DNA from: Pseudomonas abyssi
GTDB taxonomy: Bacteria > Pseudomonadota > Gammaproteobacteria > Pseudomonadales > Pseudomonadaceae
NCBI RefSeq assembly: GCF_002307495.1
Contig: NZ_NTMR01000011.1
Span: 186,001 to 250,000, forward strand
Direction: 5' to 3'
Length of the DNA: 64,000 nucleotides
The stretch's first letter is position 1; every line of letters begins with the position of its first letter. This document shows, in pieces, positions 45,910 through 56,470 of this stretch. The notes under the pieces are model-generated. The model saw only the letters and a program-made list of their open reading frames with translations, was not told the DNA's origin and ran no database searches. The translations under genes and the position numbers were made by a program.

Positions 45910-48300
45910 TTACAGGTTTTGGTAACGGTTGATATCGAATAGACCCGCTTGGGTCGGATCAGTTTCTTCTACGTACTGACGGAAGTCAGACAAGATCTCC
46001 CAAAACTGCGGGTGTGTGCGGCGCACGCCCCAGCGGTCAGCGATGCTGTGCAGTTGCTCAGCAGTCCGGGCTGCTTGCAGAGCAGCGACAAAGTCCGGTA
46101 GTGCTTCCAGCTCCACGTCAAAACTGAAGTTGGGGTAGCTGCCGAGGGTGCCCTCCATGATGGTCAGATCATCGCGCTCGGGTTGCAGGCGATCCTTCTC
46201 GCCGAACATGAACGCGACGTTGGTGTGCGCGCGGTTGTGCACCAGGCTGTACACCCAGCGTTGCTCTGCGCTGGTGATGCGCAGAAAGCTGACTTCCGGC
46301 AGCTGTTGGATCACCGGCAGGGTGGCACCGGTGCCTTGAGCCAGTGGCTGCAGCAAGCGCTGGATTTTCTGCTGCTCGGGCCCGAGGTCGGGGCGTTGGC
46401 AGTTATTCTGCGGGCAGCGGTTCAGGGTGTCCGGTGTGCCGGAAACGGCTCCGGCACGCTCGGCCAGCAGCACAGCAAAGCGCCGCATCACGGCTGCGTT
46501 GTTGCCCTGGGTGTCGCCGTAGTCCAGGGCGGTGGGTGTATTGCGATCCAGGTCGGTGTAGGCAATCGCGTCCTTGAGCTGCGCATGCCCCTGATACCAC
46601 TGGTCATACAGAGCCCGACGTTGTGCGGCAGGGACGAAGCGTAGGAAATTCTGCTCCGAACCGTTGCGGATCAGGTCAAAGTAGAGGCGGGTCTGGGCCT
46701 GATGCGAGAGGCTGCCGAATACGTTGAAGTTGACCACCAGCTCGTAATAGGTGCGCTCGAGCAGCGGGTAATCCATGACCCAGATCGTATCGGGCACCTT
46801 GCCCCACAGCCCCTTGCGTACCGAGGCACTGTCGTGATGGCGGAAAATGGTTAGCAACGCGTCCTGGTTGTAGCCGTCACCATCCCACAGCTCATCCAGG
46901 GTCGCACCGCCGGTTTTGCGCTGTCCGTAGTGCTGGTGACGCAGTTGCAGATACTGGTTGCGCTTGCTGCTGTACTTCAGCCAGGCGCTGCCCAGGTCCA
47001 ACAGGTCGCTGTCCTGGCCCGGCAGGCCCAGTAGCGGTGTGGTCTGACTGCGATACAGCGGATTGTTGACGTAGGCTTCCTGAGCCGGGTCCTCGAAAAT
47101 GGCCCAGAAGTGATCACGAATCACGTCAGTCGCCACTTGTCCGCGGCACACCGGGCCGCGAATGAAGGTGCGAACAAAGTACTCTGCGGTATCCAGCATG
47201 AACTCGTAACGTGCCTTGGCCGGAATGGAGATGAAGGTAGCGAAGGGATTGGCGCGTTCGCTGTAACCGTAGCCGGGCAGCACCGCCAGGTCCCAGTCGT
47301 CGCCCAGAAATAGCTGTTGCCAGCGCTGCATGCGCTGATCGTCCAGGCCGTAGGTGATGTGGGTTTTCTCTACCAGAGTTTCGCGCAGGGGCCGTAGCCG
47401 ATAGTAAAAAGCCTGCTCCGGAGCGTCATTGGGCCGCACAGTGCGCAGCGGCACCACCGGCTCGCCCGGCGGCGTGCTGGAGCGCACCAGCTCGTAGAAG
47501 CTGCTGCCATTGATGGTCGGGAAGTGGATGTGTGCCACAAACAGGTGCTCGAACAGATAGCGGGCGACCAGGTGCTCGCGTCGGCCTGTCTGGTTGAAGA
47601 AGTTTTCCCAGCGCTCAATGCTGGCGGTCTCGGCGGCTGAGGGCTGCCAGGGCATGGGTTCGGTGACGGCGCCTTCGGCAATCCACTGGCTCAGGCGGGC
47701 AAACTCGTCGGCGCTCAAACCGGTGGTGGCGTACGGCATCCCGCCGTGCGGGTTGGCTTGGGCGTAGTCAGCAAAGGTATCCAGGGTGGGGCAGCTGAAG
47801 CTATGGGCAGTGCCGATCTTGATCTCGTCCGGCAGGCGGCTGTTGGCGGGCAGCGGGTTACGTTGGCCGAGCTCAAGCATGCGGAACAGTAAAGAGCCGT
47901 TGAGCCCCGCGGCGGCCCCCTGATCGGCATCGTGCAGTACCGAGAAGAAACCCTGCTCACGCCACTGGGCCTCGCTTTGTGCGTCGGTACCCAGGCGGGT
48001 TGGCGGCATGTCCTCCAGGCGCATGGCATTGTAGACCTGCTGCTGTGAGGCGCCCCGCTTGACGCCGTCGGCGCTGGTCAGCTTGAGCTGACAGGGTGCG
48101 TCGTAGCAGCCGTGGCAAGCCATGCAGCGATTTTCCAGAAGGGGTTTGATGTCGCGCTGATAGGCAAAGCTCTGTTGCGGCGATACCGCAGGCTCGCTGT
48201 GGGGGTATTGGGGTATCTCGCTGCAGGCGATGATCAAGGCGGTGAGCGTTAACAAACCCAAGCCGATCAACCCGCGAAACGGGCGTGAGGATAACTTCAT
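45910..48300 (-). CDS. cti: Fatty acid cis/trans isomerase Cti
   Basis: The 796-residue periplasmic enzyme converts cis to trans unsaturated fatty acids in membrane lipids, a fast response to solvents and heat in Pseudomonas and Vibrio. It has an N-terminal signal (about 1-26, ending near a cysteine) and the cytochrome-c-type heme site C59-M-A-C62-H63. The rest matches Cti throughout (RYLFEHLFVAHIHF, PGYGYSERANPFATFISIPAK). The ATG at 48300 has AAAGGA upstream; the frame is open to 48345. It stands alone between the EamA gene and a terminator. Confidence 0.95.
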   Translation of the reverse strand: MKLSSRPFRGLIGLGLLTLTALIIACSEIPQYPHSEPAVSPQQSFAYQRDIKPLLENRCMACHGCYDAPCQLKLTSADGVKRGASQQQVYNAMRLEDMPPTRLGTDAQSEAQWREQGFFSVLHDADQGAAAGLNGSLLFRMLELGQRNPLPANSRLPDEIKIGTAHSFSCPTLDTFADYAQANPHGGMPYATTGLSADEFARLSQWIAEGAVTEPMPWQPSAAETASIERWENFFNQTGRREHLVARYLFEHLFVAHIHFPTINGSSFYELVRSSTPPGEPVVPLRTVRPNDAPEQAFYYRLRPLRETLVEKTHITYGLDDQRMQRWQQLFLGDDWDLAVLPGYGYSERANPFATFISIPAKARYEFMLDTAEYFVRTFIRGPVCRGQVATDVIRDHFWAIFEDPAQEAYVNNPLYRSQTTPLLGLPGQDSDLLDLGSAWLKYSSKRNQYLQLRHQHYGQRKTGGATLDELWDGDGYNQDALLTIFRHHDSASVRKGLWGKVPDTIWVMDYPLLERTYYELVVNFNVFGSLSHQAQTRLYFDLIRNGSEQNFLRFVPAAQRRALYDQWYQGHAQLKDAIAYTDLDRNTPTALDYGDTQGNNAAVMRRFAVLLAERAGAVSGTPDTLNRCPQNNCQRPDLGPEQQKIQRLLQPLAQGTGATLPVIQQLPEVSFLRITSAEQRWVYSLVHNRAHTNVAFMFGEKDRLQPERDDLTIMEGTLGSYPNFSFDVELEALPDFVAALQAARTAEQLHSIADRWGVRRTHPQFWEILSDFRQYVEETDPTQAGLFDINRYQNL

Positions 48301-48378
48301 GGCGGTAATCCTTTGGGCGTAATCAGCGGTCCGGGTATGGTGCATGAAGCAGGCCCGCCAACGCCAGTGCCAACGGAG

Positions 48379-49227
48379 TTAGCGGCTGGCTGGTTTGGGA
48401 CCCGCGATCACCAGTGCGATACCGCCCAGAATTGCTAGCGACGCCAGTGCCAGCGTCACGCTTGGTGTTTCACCAAGCAGCAGCAGGCCGCCAACGGCGG
48501 TGATCACCGGCACGCTGAGCTGGACGCTGGCTGCGGCACTGGCGCGCAAACCGGGGAGCGCGGCGTACCAGATGGCGTAGCCCAGCCCGGAGGTAAAGGC
48601 GCCTGATGCCAGCGCGAGGAGCACTCCGTTGGTGTCGAGCGTCAGCCTTGGCAGCGTGAGCAGCGTCAGCAGCAGAGTCACCGGGACCGCGCGGGCAAAG
48701 TTGCCGGCCGTGGCCGCCAGCGGGTCGGTGGCACCGCGTCCACGCAGTGAATACAGCCCCCAAGCGACACCCGCGCTCAGCATGCTCAACGCGGGCATTG
48801 CCGGCGGCGCGCTGGCGCCGGGCAGCAGCAGGACAGCCAAGCCAGCCAGCGCCAGCAAGAAACCGCCGGTCTGCAGTACACCGAGCCGTTCGCCGCGCAG
48901 TAGGCCAATGCCGAGCATGCTCACCTGTACCGCAGCAAACAGCAGCAAGGCGCCGCTGGCGGCATCGAGCTGGATGTAGGCCCAGGAAAAGGCGGCGGCG
49001 TAGACGAACAGTGCGATGGCCGAACCCCAGTTGCCGCTAGCCACCACGGGTTGACTGCGGCAGCGCAATAGCAGCCAGAGTACGGCTGCGCCGGAGACTA
49101 GACGCAGGCTGGTGAAGCTCGCCGGGTCGATCGCGGTATCGCGCAATGCCATGCGACAGAGTACCGAGTTGCCGGCAAACGCCAACATCGCGAGGGTTGT
49201 CAGTAGAGACAGGCGGGCAAGTGACAT
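48379..49227 (-). CDS. EamA/DMT family exporter
   Basis: The 282-residue membrane protein has ten predicted helices in two EamA repeats (FAGNSVLCRMALRDTAIDP at the start, GYAIWYAALPGLRASAAASV in the second repeat). Members export amino acids or other small metabolites; the substrate cannot be read. The ATG at 49227 has GGAG upstream and is preferred to 49239. It begins 57 bases after the sigma-54 activator, at the place where further T6SS genes would be expected. Confidence 0.9.
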   Translation of the reverse strand: MSLARLSLLTTLAMLAFAGNSVLCRMALRDTAIDPASFTSLRLVSGAAVLWLLLRCRSQPVVASGNWGSAIALFVYAAAFSWAYIQLDAASGALLLFAAVQVSMLGIGLLRGERLGVLQTGGFLLALAGLAVLLLPGASAPPAMPALSMLSAGVAWGLYSLRGRGATDPLAATAGNFARAVPVTLLLTLLTLPRLTLDTNGVLLALASGAFTSGLGYAIWYAALPGLRASAAASVQLSVPVITAVGGLLLLGETPSVTLALASLAILGGIALVIAGPKPASR

Positions 49228-49284
49228 GGTGCGCTCCAACGAGACCAGCCCCCATCTGGCCTGTTTTGCCCGTGCATAGCAATG

Positions 49285-50820
49285 CTACTTTGGGGTGGCG
49301 GCGGTCACGCCCAGGCGCTGCATGCGATACAGCAGGGTGCGGCGCGGCAGACCCAAGGCCTGGGCGGTCAGGGTCTGGTTGCCGCCATACAGTTGCAACC
49401 CTTCGATCAGCAGGTTGCGCTCCACCACGTCAAGCTGCTCGCGCAGTCCAAGACGGTGCGCGTGCTGCGGGGTACCCGGCAGCTGCAGATGCTCAGGCAG
49501 CAGCAGATTGCCGTCGCACAGCAATAGCGCGCGGGCGATCAGCCCCTTGAGTTCGCGCACGTTGCCGGGGAAGCGGTGGCTGGCCAGGTAGGCGAGTGCA
49601 CTGTCACTCCAGTGGCAGGGGCTGCGTTGCAGGAAGGTGCAGGTGTCTGCAGCAAAGTGCAGGGCCAGCTGACGGATATCGGCGCCGCGCTCGCGCAGCG
49701 GCGGCAGCTCGATCGGGAAGTGGCCCAGCCGGTAGTACAGGTCTTCGCGAAACAGGCCTCGTTGCACCTGCTCGTGCAGGCGCTGATGGGTGGCAGCGAT
49801 GATGCGTACGTCCACCCGGTGGCTGCGGGTGCTTCCCAGTGGGCGGATCTCGCCTTCCTGCAGCACGCGCAGCAACTTCGCTTGCAGTGCCAGCGGCATG
49901 TCGCCTATTTCATCGAGAAACAGGGTGCCGCCGTCGGCGGCATCGAACAGGCCGGCGCGATCCTGCATTGCACCGGTGAAGGCGCCCTTGCGGTAGCCGA
50001 ACAACTCGCTTTCAAGCAACTGCTCGGGTAGGGCGCTGCAGTTCTGGGCAATAAACGCCTGACTACGGCGAAAGCCGTAGTCGTGAATCGCCCGGGCAAC
50101 GAGTTCCTTGCCGGTGCCGGTTTCGCCGCCGATCAATACTGTCACCGGGTTGTGCAGTACCTTGCTGATCAGGCGGTACACCTGCTGCATCGCCGGGCTT
50201 TGGCCAATCAGCCCGAAGCTACCGTGCGCTGGCTGGGTGCTGGGCAGAGCGGGGGAGTCGTCGCGAGCGTGCTGCAGGTCCCGTTGCTGCTGCAGCAGCC
50301 GCAGCCGACCCAACCCGATACTGCCCAGATGGCTCAGCGGCTCGCTCAGTGCGTCGGCGATGTCGCCCTGGTGCCGCGCCAGCACCAGTAAACCGGCCAG
50401 TTGCTGGTTGGCGTCATGCAGAGGCAGGCATAGCAGGCTACGCCAGGGTTGCACGGTTTCAGGCAGGAAGGGCGTTGCGTACAGGCTGCGGTCGAGCGCG
50501 CGCAGGTTCAGGCTGCGGTTCTGGGACAGGCAGTATTGCAGCAGTTGCTGATCAAACCAGTTGACTGGGTCTTCCTCCGGTTCGATCTGCAACGGCGCAC
50601 CATCGAGCCACTGGCTGTTCAGGTGCAGCCCGGTGTGGGTCTTGTCCAGCAGGTAGAGTTGCGCCAGTGCGCACTGGCTGAAATTGCTGGCGCAGGCCAG
50701 CAATTGATGCTGCAGCTGTCGCGGGTCGCTGGCGAGCTCGGCCAGGCAGGCCAGTACAGGTGCGGCGCAGGTCAATGGGTGCAGGGTCTCCGGTAGCCCA
50801 AGTGATTCAAGCGAAGTCAC
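49285..50820 (-). CDS. Sigma-54-dependent activator of the T6SS locus (Sfa-like)
   Basis: The 511-residue regulator has an N-terminal GAF-like sensor (about 15-175), a sigma-54 AAA+ domain and a C-terminal Fis-type helix-turn-helix (about 470-505, [21 protein letters not shown]). The AAA+ domain shows Walker A GETGTGKE at 232-239 and the sigma-54 loop GAFTGA at 279-284. The GTG at 50820 overlaps clpV by 14 bases and has a strong site (GGGAGG, 8-base spacing); the upstream frame to 50898 is less likely. Its place after clpV equals that of sfa2 in the P. aeruginosa H2 cluster. Its target promoters are probably hcp/vgrG-type genes outside the window. Confidence 0.9.
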   Translation of the reverse strand: MTSLESLGLPETLHPLTCAAPVLACLAELASDPRQLQHQLLACASNFSQCALAQLYLLDKTHTGLHLNSQWLDGAPLQIEPEEDPVNWFDQQLLQYCLSQNRSLNLRALDRSLYATPFLPETVQPWRSLLCLPLHDANQQLAGLLVLARHQGDIADALSEPLSHLGSIGLGRLRLLQQQRDLQHARDDSPALPSTQPAHGSFGLIGQSPAMQQVYRLISKVLHNPVTVLIGGETGTGKELVARAIHDYGFRRSQAFIAQNCSALPEQLLESELFGYRKGAFTGAMQDRAGLFDAADGGTLFLDEIGDMPLALQAKLLRVLQEGEIRPLGSTRSHRVDVRIIAATHQRLHEQVQRGLFREDLYYRLGHFPIELPPLRERGADIRQLALHFAADTCTFLQRSPCHWSDSALAYLASHRFPGNVRELKGLIARALLLCDGNLLLPEHLQLPGTPQHAHRLGLREQLDVVERNLLIEGLQLYGGNQTLTAQALGLPRRTLLYRMQRLGVTAATPK

Positions 50821-53287
50821 AGCAAATGCCTCCCTGTTCGGCAACAGACAAGTGGAGGGTTCGGGGGCTGGGGGCGTCGGCCAGCAGCTGATTGGCAATG
50901 GGTGTCTGGATATGACGCTCTATCCAACGCTCGATCAGACGCGCGCCGCCTTCGGTATGGCATTGCTTGGCGATATGAGCCGCTAGCGGGGCCTCGTAGG
51001 TCACGCTCAGTTGGCGGGCGCTGAGGCGGTCAGCAAGTCGCTGCAGGCGTTGTCTTGCCACCGCCGCCAGCGCATCGGTACCCATGGGGTAGTAGGGCAG
51101 TACGCGCATGCGTGCCAGCAGCGCTGGTTTGAAGTGCGCACGCAGGCTGGGCTCAATGTGTTTCAGCAGGCTGGCAACTTGTGGTCGCTGGGCTTGGCAA
51201 AGGTGGTTGATCTGTTCGCTGGCCAAGTTAGAGGTGAGCAGGATCAGGGTATTGCGAAAGTCGATCTCGCGACCCTCGCCGTCGTTGGCAGTGCCCTTGT
51301 CGAAGACCTGGTAGAACAGATTCAGTAGTTGGGGGTGTGCCTTTTCGACTTCGTCCAGCAGTACCACCGAGTAGGGGCGCCGCCGCACTGCTTCGGTCAA
51401 CTGGCCACCTTCGCCGTAGCCCACATATCCGGGAGGGGCGCCAATGAGTCGGGCCAGACTGTGTGGCTCCTGATACTCGCCCATGTTGACGATGGTGAGA
51501 AAGTCGGGCCCGCCGTACAGCAACTCGGCAATGGCCTCTGCCGTCGCGGTCTTGCCGACGCCACTGGGGCCGACCAGTAAAAACACACCGCTGGGGCGAT
51601 CCGGACGGCTCAGGCCCAGAGCGGCGGCGCGCAAGCCCTGATCCAGCTCGACGATAGCCTCCTGCTGGCCATACAGTCGTTGGGCCAGCTGGTCGGCAAA
51701 GCGAGCAATCTGCTCACTGCGGCTACCCTGCAGGCGCGTCAGCGGAATGCCGGTCCAGCCGCTGACGACCTCGGCGACGGCGCGGCGGTCTACTTCAGCG
51801 CTGACCAGCGGCAGGTCTTGCTGCAGGGCGACCAGGTCGGCGCGCACGCTGCCCTGCTGCTGATCGTCCTGATGCAGTTGCTCAGCCAGGGCGCGTTGCC
51901 TGGCCCAATGCTCGTGCAATGCCTGAGCTTGTTCCAACGCGGCGGGCTGGGCGCTCTGCAGGTGGTCCAGCTCGGCGAGGTCAACGGTTAGGCCGCGTCG
52001 GTGATCGTGCTCCAAGGCGGCGCCATGCTGCTGCAGCTGTTGTGCCTGCGCCTGCAGGTGTTCCACCTCCAGCGGAGCGCAGGCCAGGTTGACGCGTGTC
52101 CGGGCGCAGGCGGTATCCAGCAGGTCTATGGCCTTGTCTGGCAGTTGCCGATCAGGCAGGTAGCGCGCAGCCAGCTCGACAGCGGCGACGATCGCTTCGT
52201 CTGTGATGTGCAAGCCGTGGTCTGCCGCGTAGCGGGGGGCCAGGCCACGCAGAACAGCTGTTGCCTGAGCTACATCGGGCGCATGCAGTATGACTGGCTG
52301 AAAGCGCCGGGCCAGCGCTGGGTCCTTGTCGATGTGCCTGCGGTACTCGCTCCAGGTGGTGGCTGCAATGGCCTTGAGGTTGCCTCTGGCCAGCGCTGGC
52401 TTGAGCAGGTTGGCTGTATCGGCAGTACCGGCGTCACCGCCATGGCCGATCAGGGTGTGCGCCTCATCAATGAACAGAATGATGCGTGCACCAGGCTGGC
52501 TTGCCGCGCGAAGGACGCCCTGCAGGCGGCGCTCCAGCTCGCCGCGCATGCCCGCGCCGGCCTGCAGCAGGCCTAGATCCAGTGCCAGCACCCGGTAGTC
52601 GCGCAGTACGCCCGGCACCGTGCCGGCGATGATGCGTTGTGCCAGGCCCTCGACCAGCGCACTCTTGCCCACGCCTGCCTCGCCGAGGATCGCCGGGTTG
52701 CTTTTGCGGCGCCGGCACAGGATATCTATCAACTGTCGCAGCTCGCTTTCGCGCCCCAGGACCGGGTCCAGCTCCCCCTCTTTGGCTTGCCGGGTAAGGT
52801 CCTGGGTAAATTCCTCCAATAGCTGGTCCGGTGGCTCAGACTCGGCGCCGTGCCCCTGGTTATCCTGCTCAAGCACCTGCTCGGCGTTGAGCGTCGCCAG
52901 TAGCTCGGGGTTGGCTGGCGGGCTGCGCAGCCAGGCAAGCAATAGGGCTCGCTGGTCGATAAGGCGCTGTTGCAGCTCGGTGCTGGCGAGCAGCAGTGCC
53001 TGTTGCAGCCAGGCAATCAATGCGCTCGACAGCACCGGATTGCGCTGCGCCTCGGCGGGTGAGCCTGCTAGCTGCAGGGCAGATGCAATAACGTCGGGCT
53101 CCTGGCCGCTGGCAAGTAGCGCGCGCTTCAGCAGGCTGTCTGGTCGTTGCAGCAGGCACAGCAGCAGGTCTTCCGGTTGCACGCTGTGGCCACCACGCTG
53201 CAGGCAGTGCGCTGCGGCAGCTTCAAGGTCGCGGCGCAGGTCCTGGCTGAGCAGGCGTATGAGTTGGTGCAGGTCGATATTCAGCAT
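50807..53287 (-). CDS. clpV: T6SS AAA+ ATPase ClpV (TssH)
   Basis: The 826-residue Clp ATPase disassembles and recycles the contracted TssB-TssC sheath. A Clp-N domain lies at about 1-140. AAA1 has Walker A GEAGVGKS at 202-209 and Walker [12 protein letters not shown]2 has Walker A GPSGVGKT at 573-580. TGIPLTRL precedes AAA2, and a helical middle insertion at about 405-490 is shorter than in ClpB, as in ClpV. It overlaps tssG by 7 bases. Confidence 0.96.
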   Translation of the reverse strand: MLNIDLHQLIRLLSQDLRRDLEAAAAHCLQRGGHSVQPEDLLLCLLQRPDSLLKRALLASGQEPDVIASALQLAGSPAEAQRNPVLSSALIAWLQQALLLASTELQQRLIDQRALLLAWLRSPPANPELLATLNAEQVLEQDNQGHGAESEPPDQLLEEFTQDLTRQAKEGELDPVLGRESELRQLIDILCRRRKSNPAILGEAGVGKSALVEGLAQRIIAGTVPGVLRDYRVLALDLGLLQAGAGMRGELERRLQGVLRAASQPGARIILFIDEAHTLIGHGGDAGTADTANLLKPALARGNLKAIAATTWSEYRRHIDKDPALARRFQPVILHAPDVAQATAVLRGLAPRYAADHGLHITDEAIVAAVELAARYLPDRQLPDKAIDLLDTACARTRVNLACAPLEVEHLQAQAQQLQQHGAALEHDHRRGLTVDLAELDHLQSAQPAALEQAQALHEHWARQRALAEQLHQDDQQQGSVRADLVALQQDLPLVSAEVDRRAVAEVVSGWTGIPLTRLQGSRSEQIARFADQLAQRLYGQQEAIVELDQGLRAAALGLSRPDRPSGVFLLVGPSGVGKTATAEAIAELLYGGPDFLTIVNMGEYQEPHSLARLIGAPPGYVGYGEGGQLTEAVRRRPYSVVLLDEVEKAHPQLLNLFYQVFDKGTANDGEGREIDFRNTLILLTSNLASEQINHLCQAQRPQVASLLKHIEPSLRAHFKPALLARMRVLPYYPMGTDALAAVARQRLQRLADRLSARQLSVTYEAPLAAHIAKQCHTEGGARLIERWIERHIQTPIANQLLADAPSPRTLHLSVAEQGGICCDFA

Positions 53288-54297
53288 GGGGCGGTGTCTC
53301 TTCGGTTGGGTGCCAGCCTGATCAGCGCATCGCTGTCAGGCTCTCCGAGCCAGCTGGTCCAACCCAGGTGACATGGGTTGCGTTGGCCGATGCGCAGTTC
53401 ACGCAGTTCGTCTCGGCGCAGATGCAGCTGCAGGTCGTACTGCAGGGGAGTGCGCAGTACGAATGCGAGCAGAGCGCAGAGGGGGGCGTGGTCCTGCCCG
53501 GGGGGTAAAAAGCGGTGAAAGTCGTTCCAGTCCAGGTGACGCAGGTGAACCCGAAAGCGGCCGCTGCCATCGACAACGGCGCGACCAATGACACAGTCGC
53601 GGGACAGCGTGCTGCTGCTTTGGCCGAGCTGGCATCGCTGCTCTGGCGGGATCTCGATGTGCTGGGCCAGGCACTGCTCCAGGTCGATATGCGGGTAGCG
53701 GAAGTAGTAGCGCAACACGGCGCAGACCAGCTCGGCCGACTGGCTGCGCATGCCGATGAGCCCCAGATAGGGCAACAGTCGGCGCGGCTCCAGGCCGGCA
53801 TCGGTGTTGCCGCAGTCCAGCCCGGCTGTGGCCAGCAGGCGCAGCGATAGCTGATCGCTCGCGCCACCCTGAAATCGGCTGTAGTAACGGTACTTCTGCC
53901 ATATAGGCAGCAGCAGGCGTTGCAGACGGTCGTGGAACAGGTCCAGCAGGTCGCGGATGCTGCGGCTGCCAGCATCTTCACCAAGGGCCTGCTCGACGTA
54001 GCTTGCCGGCAGCGGCGAGGCGGCACCGCTGAGGGCGATCAGGTTGAGCTGCAGATGGCAGTGAAGACCGTCGGCGCGCTGTTCGAATGTCAACTTCTCG
54101 ATATCGCGTGTGGCGAAGCCCAGGCTCGGGTTGGCGCTGAAGCTGATGTGGCGGTACAGCGCTTGCGGGCTCAGTGTGGGGTGTTGCAGTTGCAACTGGT
54201 CCAGCAGTCGCAGCAGGGCCTGGTAAAGACTGTAGTGCTGAATGTCCCGCTGCAGACGGGTCAGAACAGGGGCTGGTGGCCCAAGCGCGGCACCCAT
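53281..54297 (-). CDS. tssG: T6SS baseplate protein TssG
   Basis: The 338-residue wedge protein works with TssE, TssF and TssK in the T6SS baseplate. Family features include [17 protein letters not shown] at the start, [19 protein letters not shown] and YLGLIGMRS. It overlaps tssF by 37 bases and clpV by 7, so coupled translation is likely. Confidence 0.93.
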   Translation of the reverse strand: MGAALGPPAPVLTRLQRDIQHYSLYQALLRLLDQLQLQHPTLSPQALYRHISFSANPSLGFATRDIEKLTFEQRADGLHCHLQLNLIALSGAASPLPASYVEQALGEDAGSRSIRDLLDLFHDRLQRLLLPIWQKYRYYSRFQGGASDQLSLRLLATAGLDCGNTDAGLEPRRLLPYLGLIGMRSQSAELVCAVLRYYFRYPHIDLEQCLAQHIEIPPEQRCQLGQSSSTLSRDCVIGRAVVDGSGRFRVHLRHLDWNDFHRFLPPGQDHAPLCALLAFVLRTPLQYDLQLHLRRDELRELRIGQRNPCHLGWTSWLGEPDSDALIRLAPNRRDTAPC

Positions 54298-56039
54298 TGA
54301 TAGGCATCCCCCTGTAGTGTGCTGACAGACAGTTCGTGGTAGGTGTTCAGGCAGGCGTGATGGGCCAGAAACTCGTTTAGCACCGAGCAGAACAGGTACA
54401 GGTCGCCTGCGCCGTTATAGTGTTCCGCGTCGAGCTGCAGTTCGGTGCGAATGCCGCGCAACGGCAGGCCCTGTTGAAGCCGGGCAACCTGCCGGTGGCT
54501 GACCCGGGTCAGGCCATCCAGGCGCTGTTGACTGACGCGCGCGGCCTGCTGGTCGTAGTGACGCGGCAGGTCGTAGGAGCCGAGCACTCGGCGTAAGGCG
54601 CCAATGTCTTCCAGGCTCTGGTAGTTCAGGGCCATGTTGCTGATCAGCCGCCATAGGCCGTCTTCATGCAGTGGTGGCGCGTAACTGGGCGTTACCCGCC
54701 CGATATTGCGAAACTGGATGAACTCGGGCGTGCCCTCGCAGGGCAGACAAATGTCACCTTGCGCGAGACGGGTGGGCAGGTGGTGATTGGTACAGGTCAG
54801 CTCGACCGAGAGGGTTTCCTGCTGGTCCTGTGTCTGCGGAGCAAAACACAGGTAGCTGTCGGGGTTGTCGCCAAGCAGCGAGGGATATTGTCGCAGACTG
54901 TAGCAAGGCACGGGCTCGCTGCTGCCCAGTTGCCGGTCATGTTCGAAGGACTCGAACGGCGCGTAGCGCCGGTAGCCCATGCCGCCCGGTTTCCAGCCTG
55001 TGACGCGGTCAACCGAGAAAATGCCGCAGTGCTCGCCCGCCAGCTCCGATGGACGCAGCAGGTACCGGTCTTGTCGGCCATCCAGTCGAATGGGGGTGGC
55101 GTCGTGGGCGAACAGGTTGACGACCGGCGCGCAGTGCAATCGCAGGTGCTCGCGGCCCGGACTGATCTGCCGACAGCCTGGATGACGTAGCTCGAACTGC
55201 AGGGTCAGGGCACGCGCGGCCTTGAGGTTGTCGCCGGCCTGATGCTGCCACTGCTCCAGACCCTTGAGTTCGACGAACAGAAATTTTTCCGCAAAGGCGA
55301 AATATTCCTGCAGGTGTCGGTAACCGCTAAAGGTGTTGTCAGGGTAGGGCAGCAATGCCTGCTCAGCCTCGAAGCCGGCGGCCTGCAGGTGTTCCGATGG
55401 CAGCGTGAGAGCGCTGTGCGCTGTGTTCAACGGCAGACCATCGGCATCCAGTGCCTGTACCTTGATGCTTTGCAGGTGCTGGGTCAGAAACAGGTAGAGA
55501 TTGCGGCTGACGTGTTCGTCACCGCTGAGGTGCAGGCGCAGGCTGTCGAGTTTGACGCTGTGCAGGCTGCCTTCGCTGGTCAGTTGCAGGCGCAGGTCCA
55601 GCCGCGCGCCCAGACTATGGCTTTGGTAGTCAATGTGCTGAATGTCCAGTGGCAGCAAACGCGTTGGGCCTGCGGTGCGAAACCGGCAGCGCACGCCATC
55701 TACCGGTTGGGACTCCACCGGTGTCTCTGCCGGGATCAACAGCTCCGGCTGCGGGCGCTTGAGAGGGTCAAACTGCAGCATGGCGAACGACGGCAGGGGA
55801 CGCATGCAGTTGGGCCACAACAGGTGCATCAGCGAGTGAGTCAGCTCGGGCAGTTCGTCGTCCAGCTTCTGGCGCAGTCGTCCTGTCAGAAAGGCAACCC
55901 CTTCGAGCAGGCGTTCAACATCCGGGTCGCTGCTGCTGCTCGCCAGATAGGGTGCTAGCGCTGGATTGCGGCGGGCAAACTCACGGCCCTGCTCGCGCAG
56001 TGCGCTGAGTTCGCTTTGATAATAGTGATTGAACGACAT
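54261..56039 (-). CDS. tssF: T6SS baseplate protein TssF
   Basis: The 592-residue protein has the TssF N terminus (YYQSELSALREQGREFARR, NPALAPYLASSSSDPDVERLL, FLTGRLRQKLDDELPEL) and, later, the block DPHAT-like region replaced here by FAHDATPIRLDG. Length is normal. It builds the baseplate wedge with TssG. The start is 2 bases after the tssE stop. Confidence 0.95.
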   Translation of the reverse strand: MSFNHYYQSELSALREQGREFARRNPALAPYLASSSSDPDVERLLEGVAFLTGRLRQKLDDELPELTHSLMHLLWPNCMRPLPSFAMLQFDPLKRPQPELLIPAETPVESQPVDGVRCRFRTAGPTRLLPLDIQHIDYQSHSLGARLDLRLQLTSEGSLHSVKLDSLRLHLSGDEHVSRNLYLFLTQHLQSIKVQALDADGLPLNTAHSALTLPSEHLQAAGFEAEQALLPYPDNTFSGYRHLQEYFAFAEKFLFVELKGLEQWQHQAGDNLKAARALTLQFELRHPGCRQISPGREHLRLHCAPVVNLFAHDATPIRLDGRQDRYLLRPSELAGEHCGIFSVDRVTGWKPGGMGYRRYAPFESFEHDRQLGSSEPVPCYSLRQYPSLLGDNPDSYLCFAPQTQDQQETLSVELTCTNHHLPTRLAQGDICLPCEGTPEFIQFRNIGRVTPSYAPPLHEDGLWRLISNMALNYQSLEDIGALRRVLGSYDLPRHYDQQAARVSQQRLDGLTRVSHRQVARLQQGLPLRGIRTELQLDAEHYNGAGDLYLFCSVLNEFLAHHACLNTYHELSVSTLQGDAYQWVPRLGHQPLF

Positions 56040-56041
56040 TC

Positions 56042-56470
56042 TCAGTGCGACCCGCTATGCATGACCCGAGTCTGACCCTGGCCGTCCAGCTCGACGCAAA
56101 AGCTGACGGGTTGTTGCAGGTCGGCAAGATTCAACTTTGCTTGGATATCGAATGTCAGGTGCAGGGGATCAGTGCCGCTGCCTTTGCTGATCACGCGCAC
56201 TTGTTGCAGACGGGGTTCGTAGCTGCTGATGAAGCGCTCTATAGCCAGGCGGGCCTGTTGGCGGGTGTCGTGCAGCGACAGGCGCATGTCGTTGAGCTCT
56301 GGCAGGCCATAGTCCGGTAGCATCTGGACGCTGCCGGCCCGCGCACTGAGCATGCGCGCCAGGTGGCTGGCGATAGAGGCGCTGACACTGAGCTCACGTG
56401 GCTGTTGTCCGCGCGCCTCGGCGCTTGCGCCCAGACGCTCGAACAGGGTGCCGTAGTACGGAGCCGCCAT
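56042..56470 (-). CDS. tssE: T6SS baseplate protein TssE (gp25-like)
   Basis: The 142-residue protein belongs to the phage gp25-like lysozyme-fold family. It shows SASIASHLARMLSARAGS, DYGLPELNDM and ERFISSYEPRLQQVRV with the EPR-type motif. It initiates sheath assembly at the baseplate. The ATG overlaps the tssC stop by one base. Confidence 0.94.
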   Translation of the reverse strand: MAAPYYGTLFERLGASAEARGQQPRELSVSASIASHLARMLSARAGSVQMLPDYGLPELNDMRLSLHDTRQQARLAIERFISSYEPRLQQVRVISKGSGTDPLHLTFDIQAKLNLADLQQPVSFCVELDGQGQTRVMHSGSH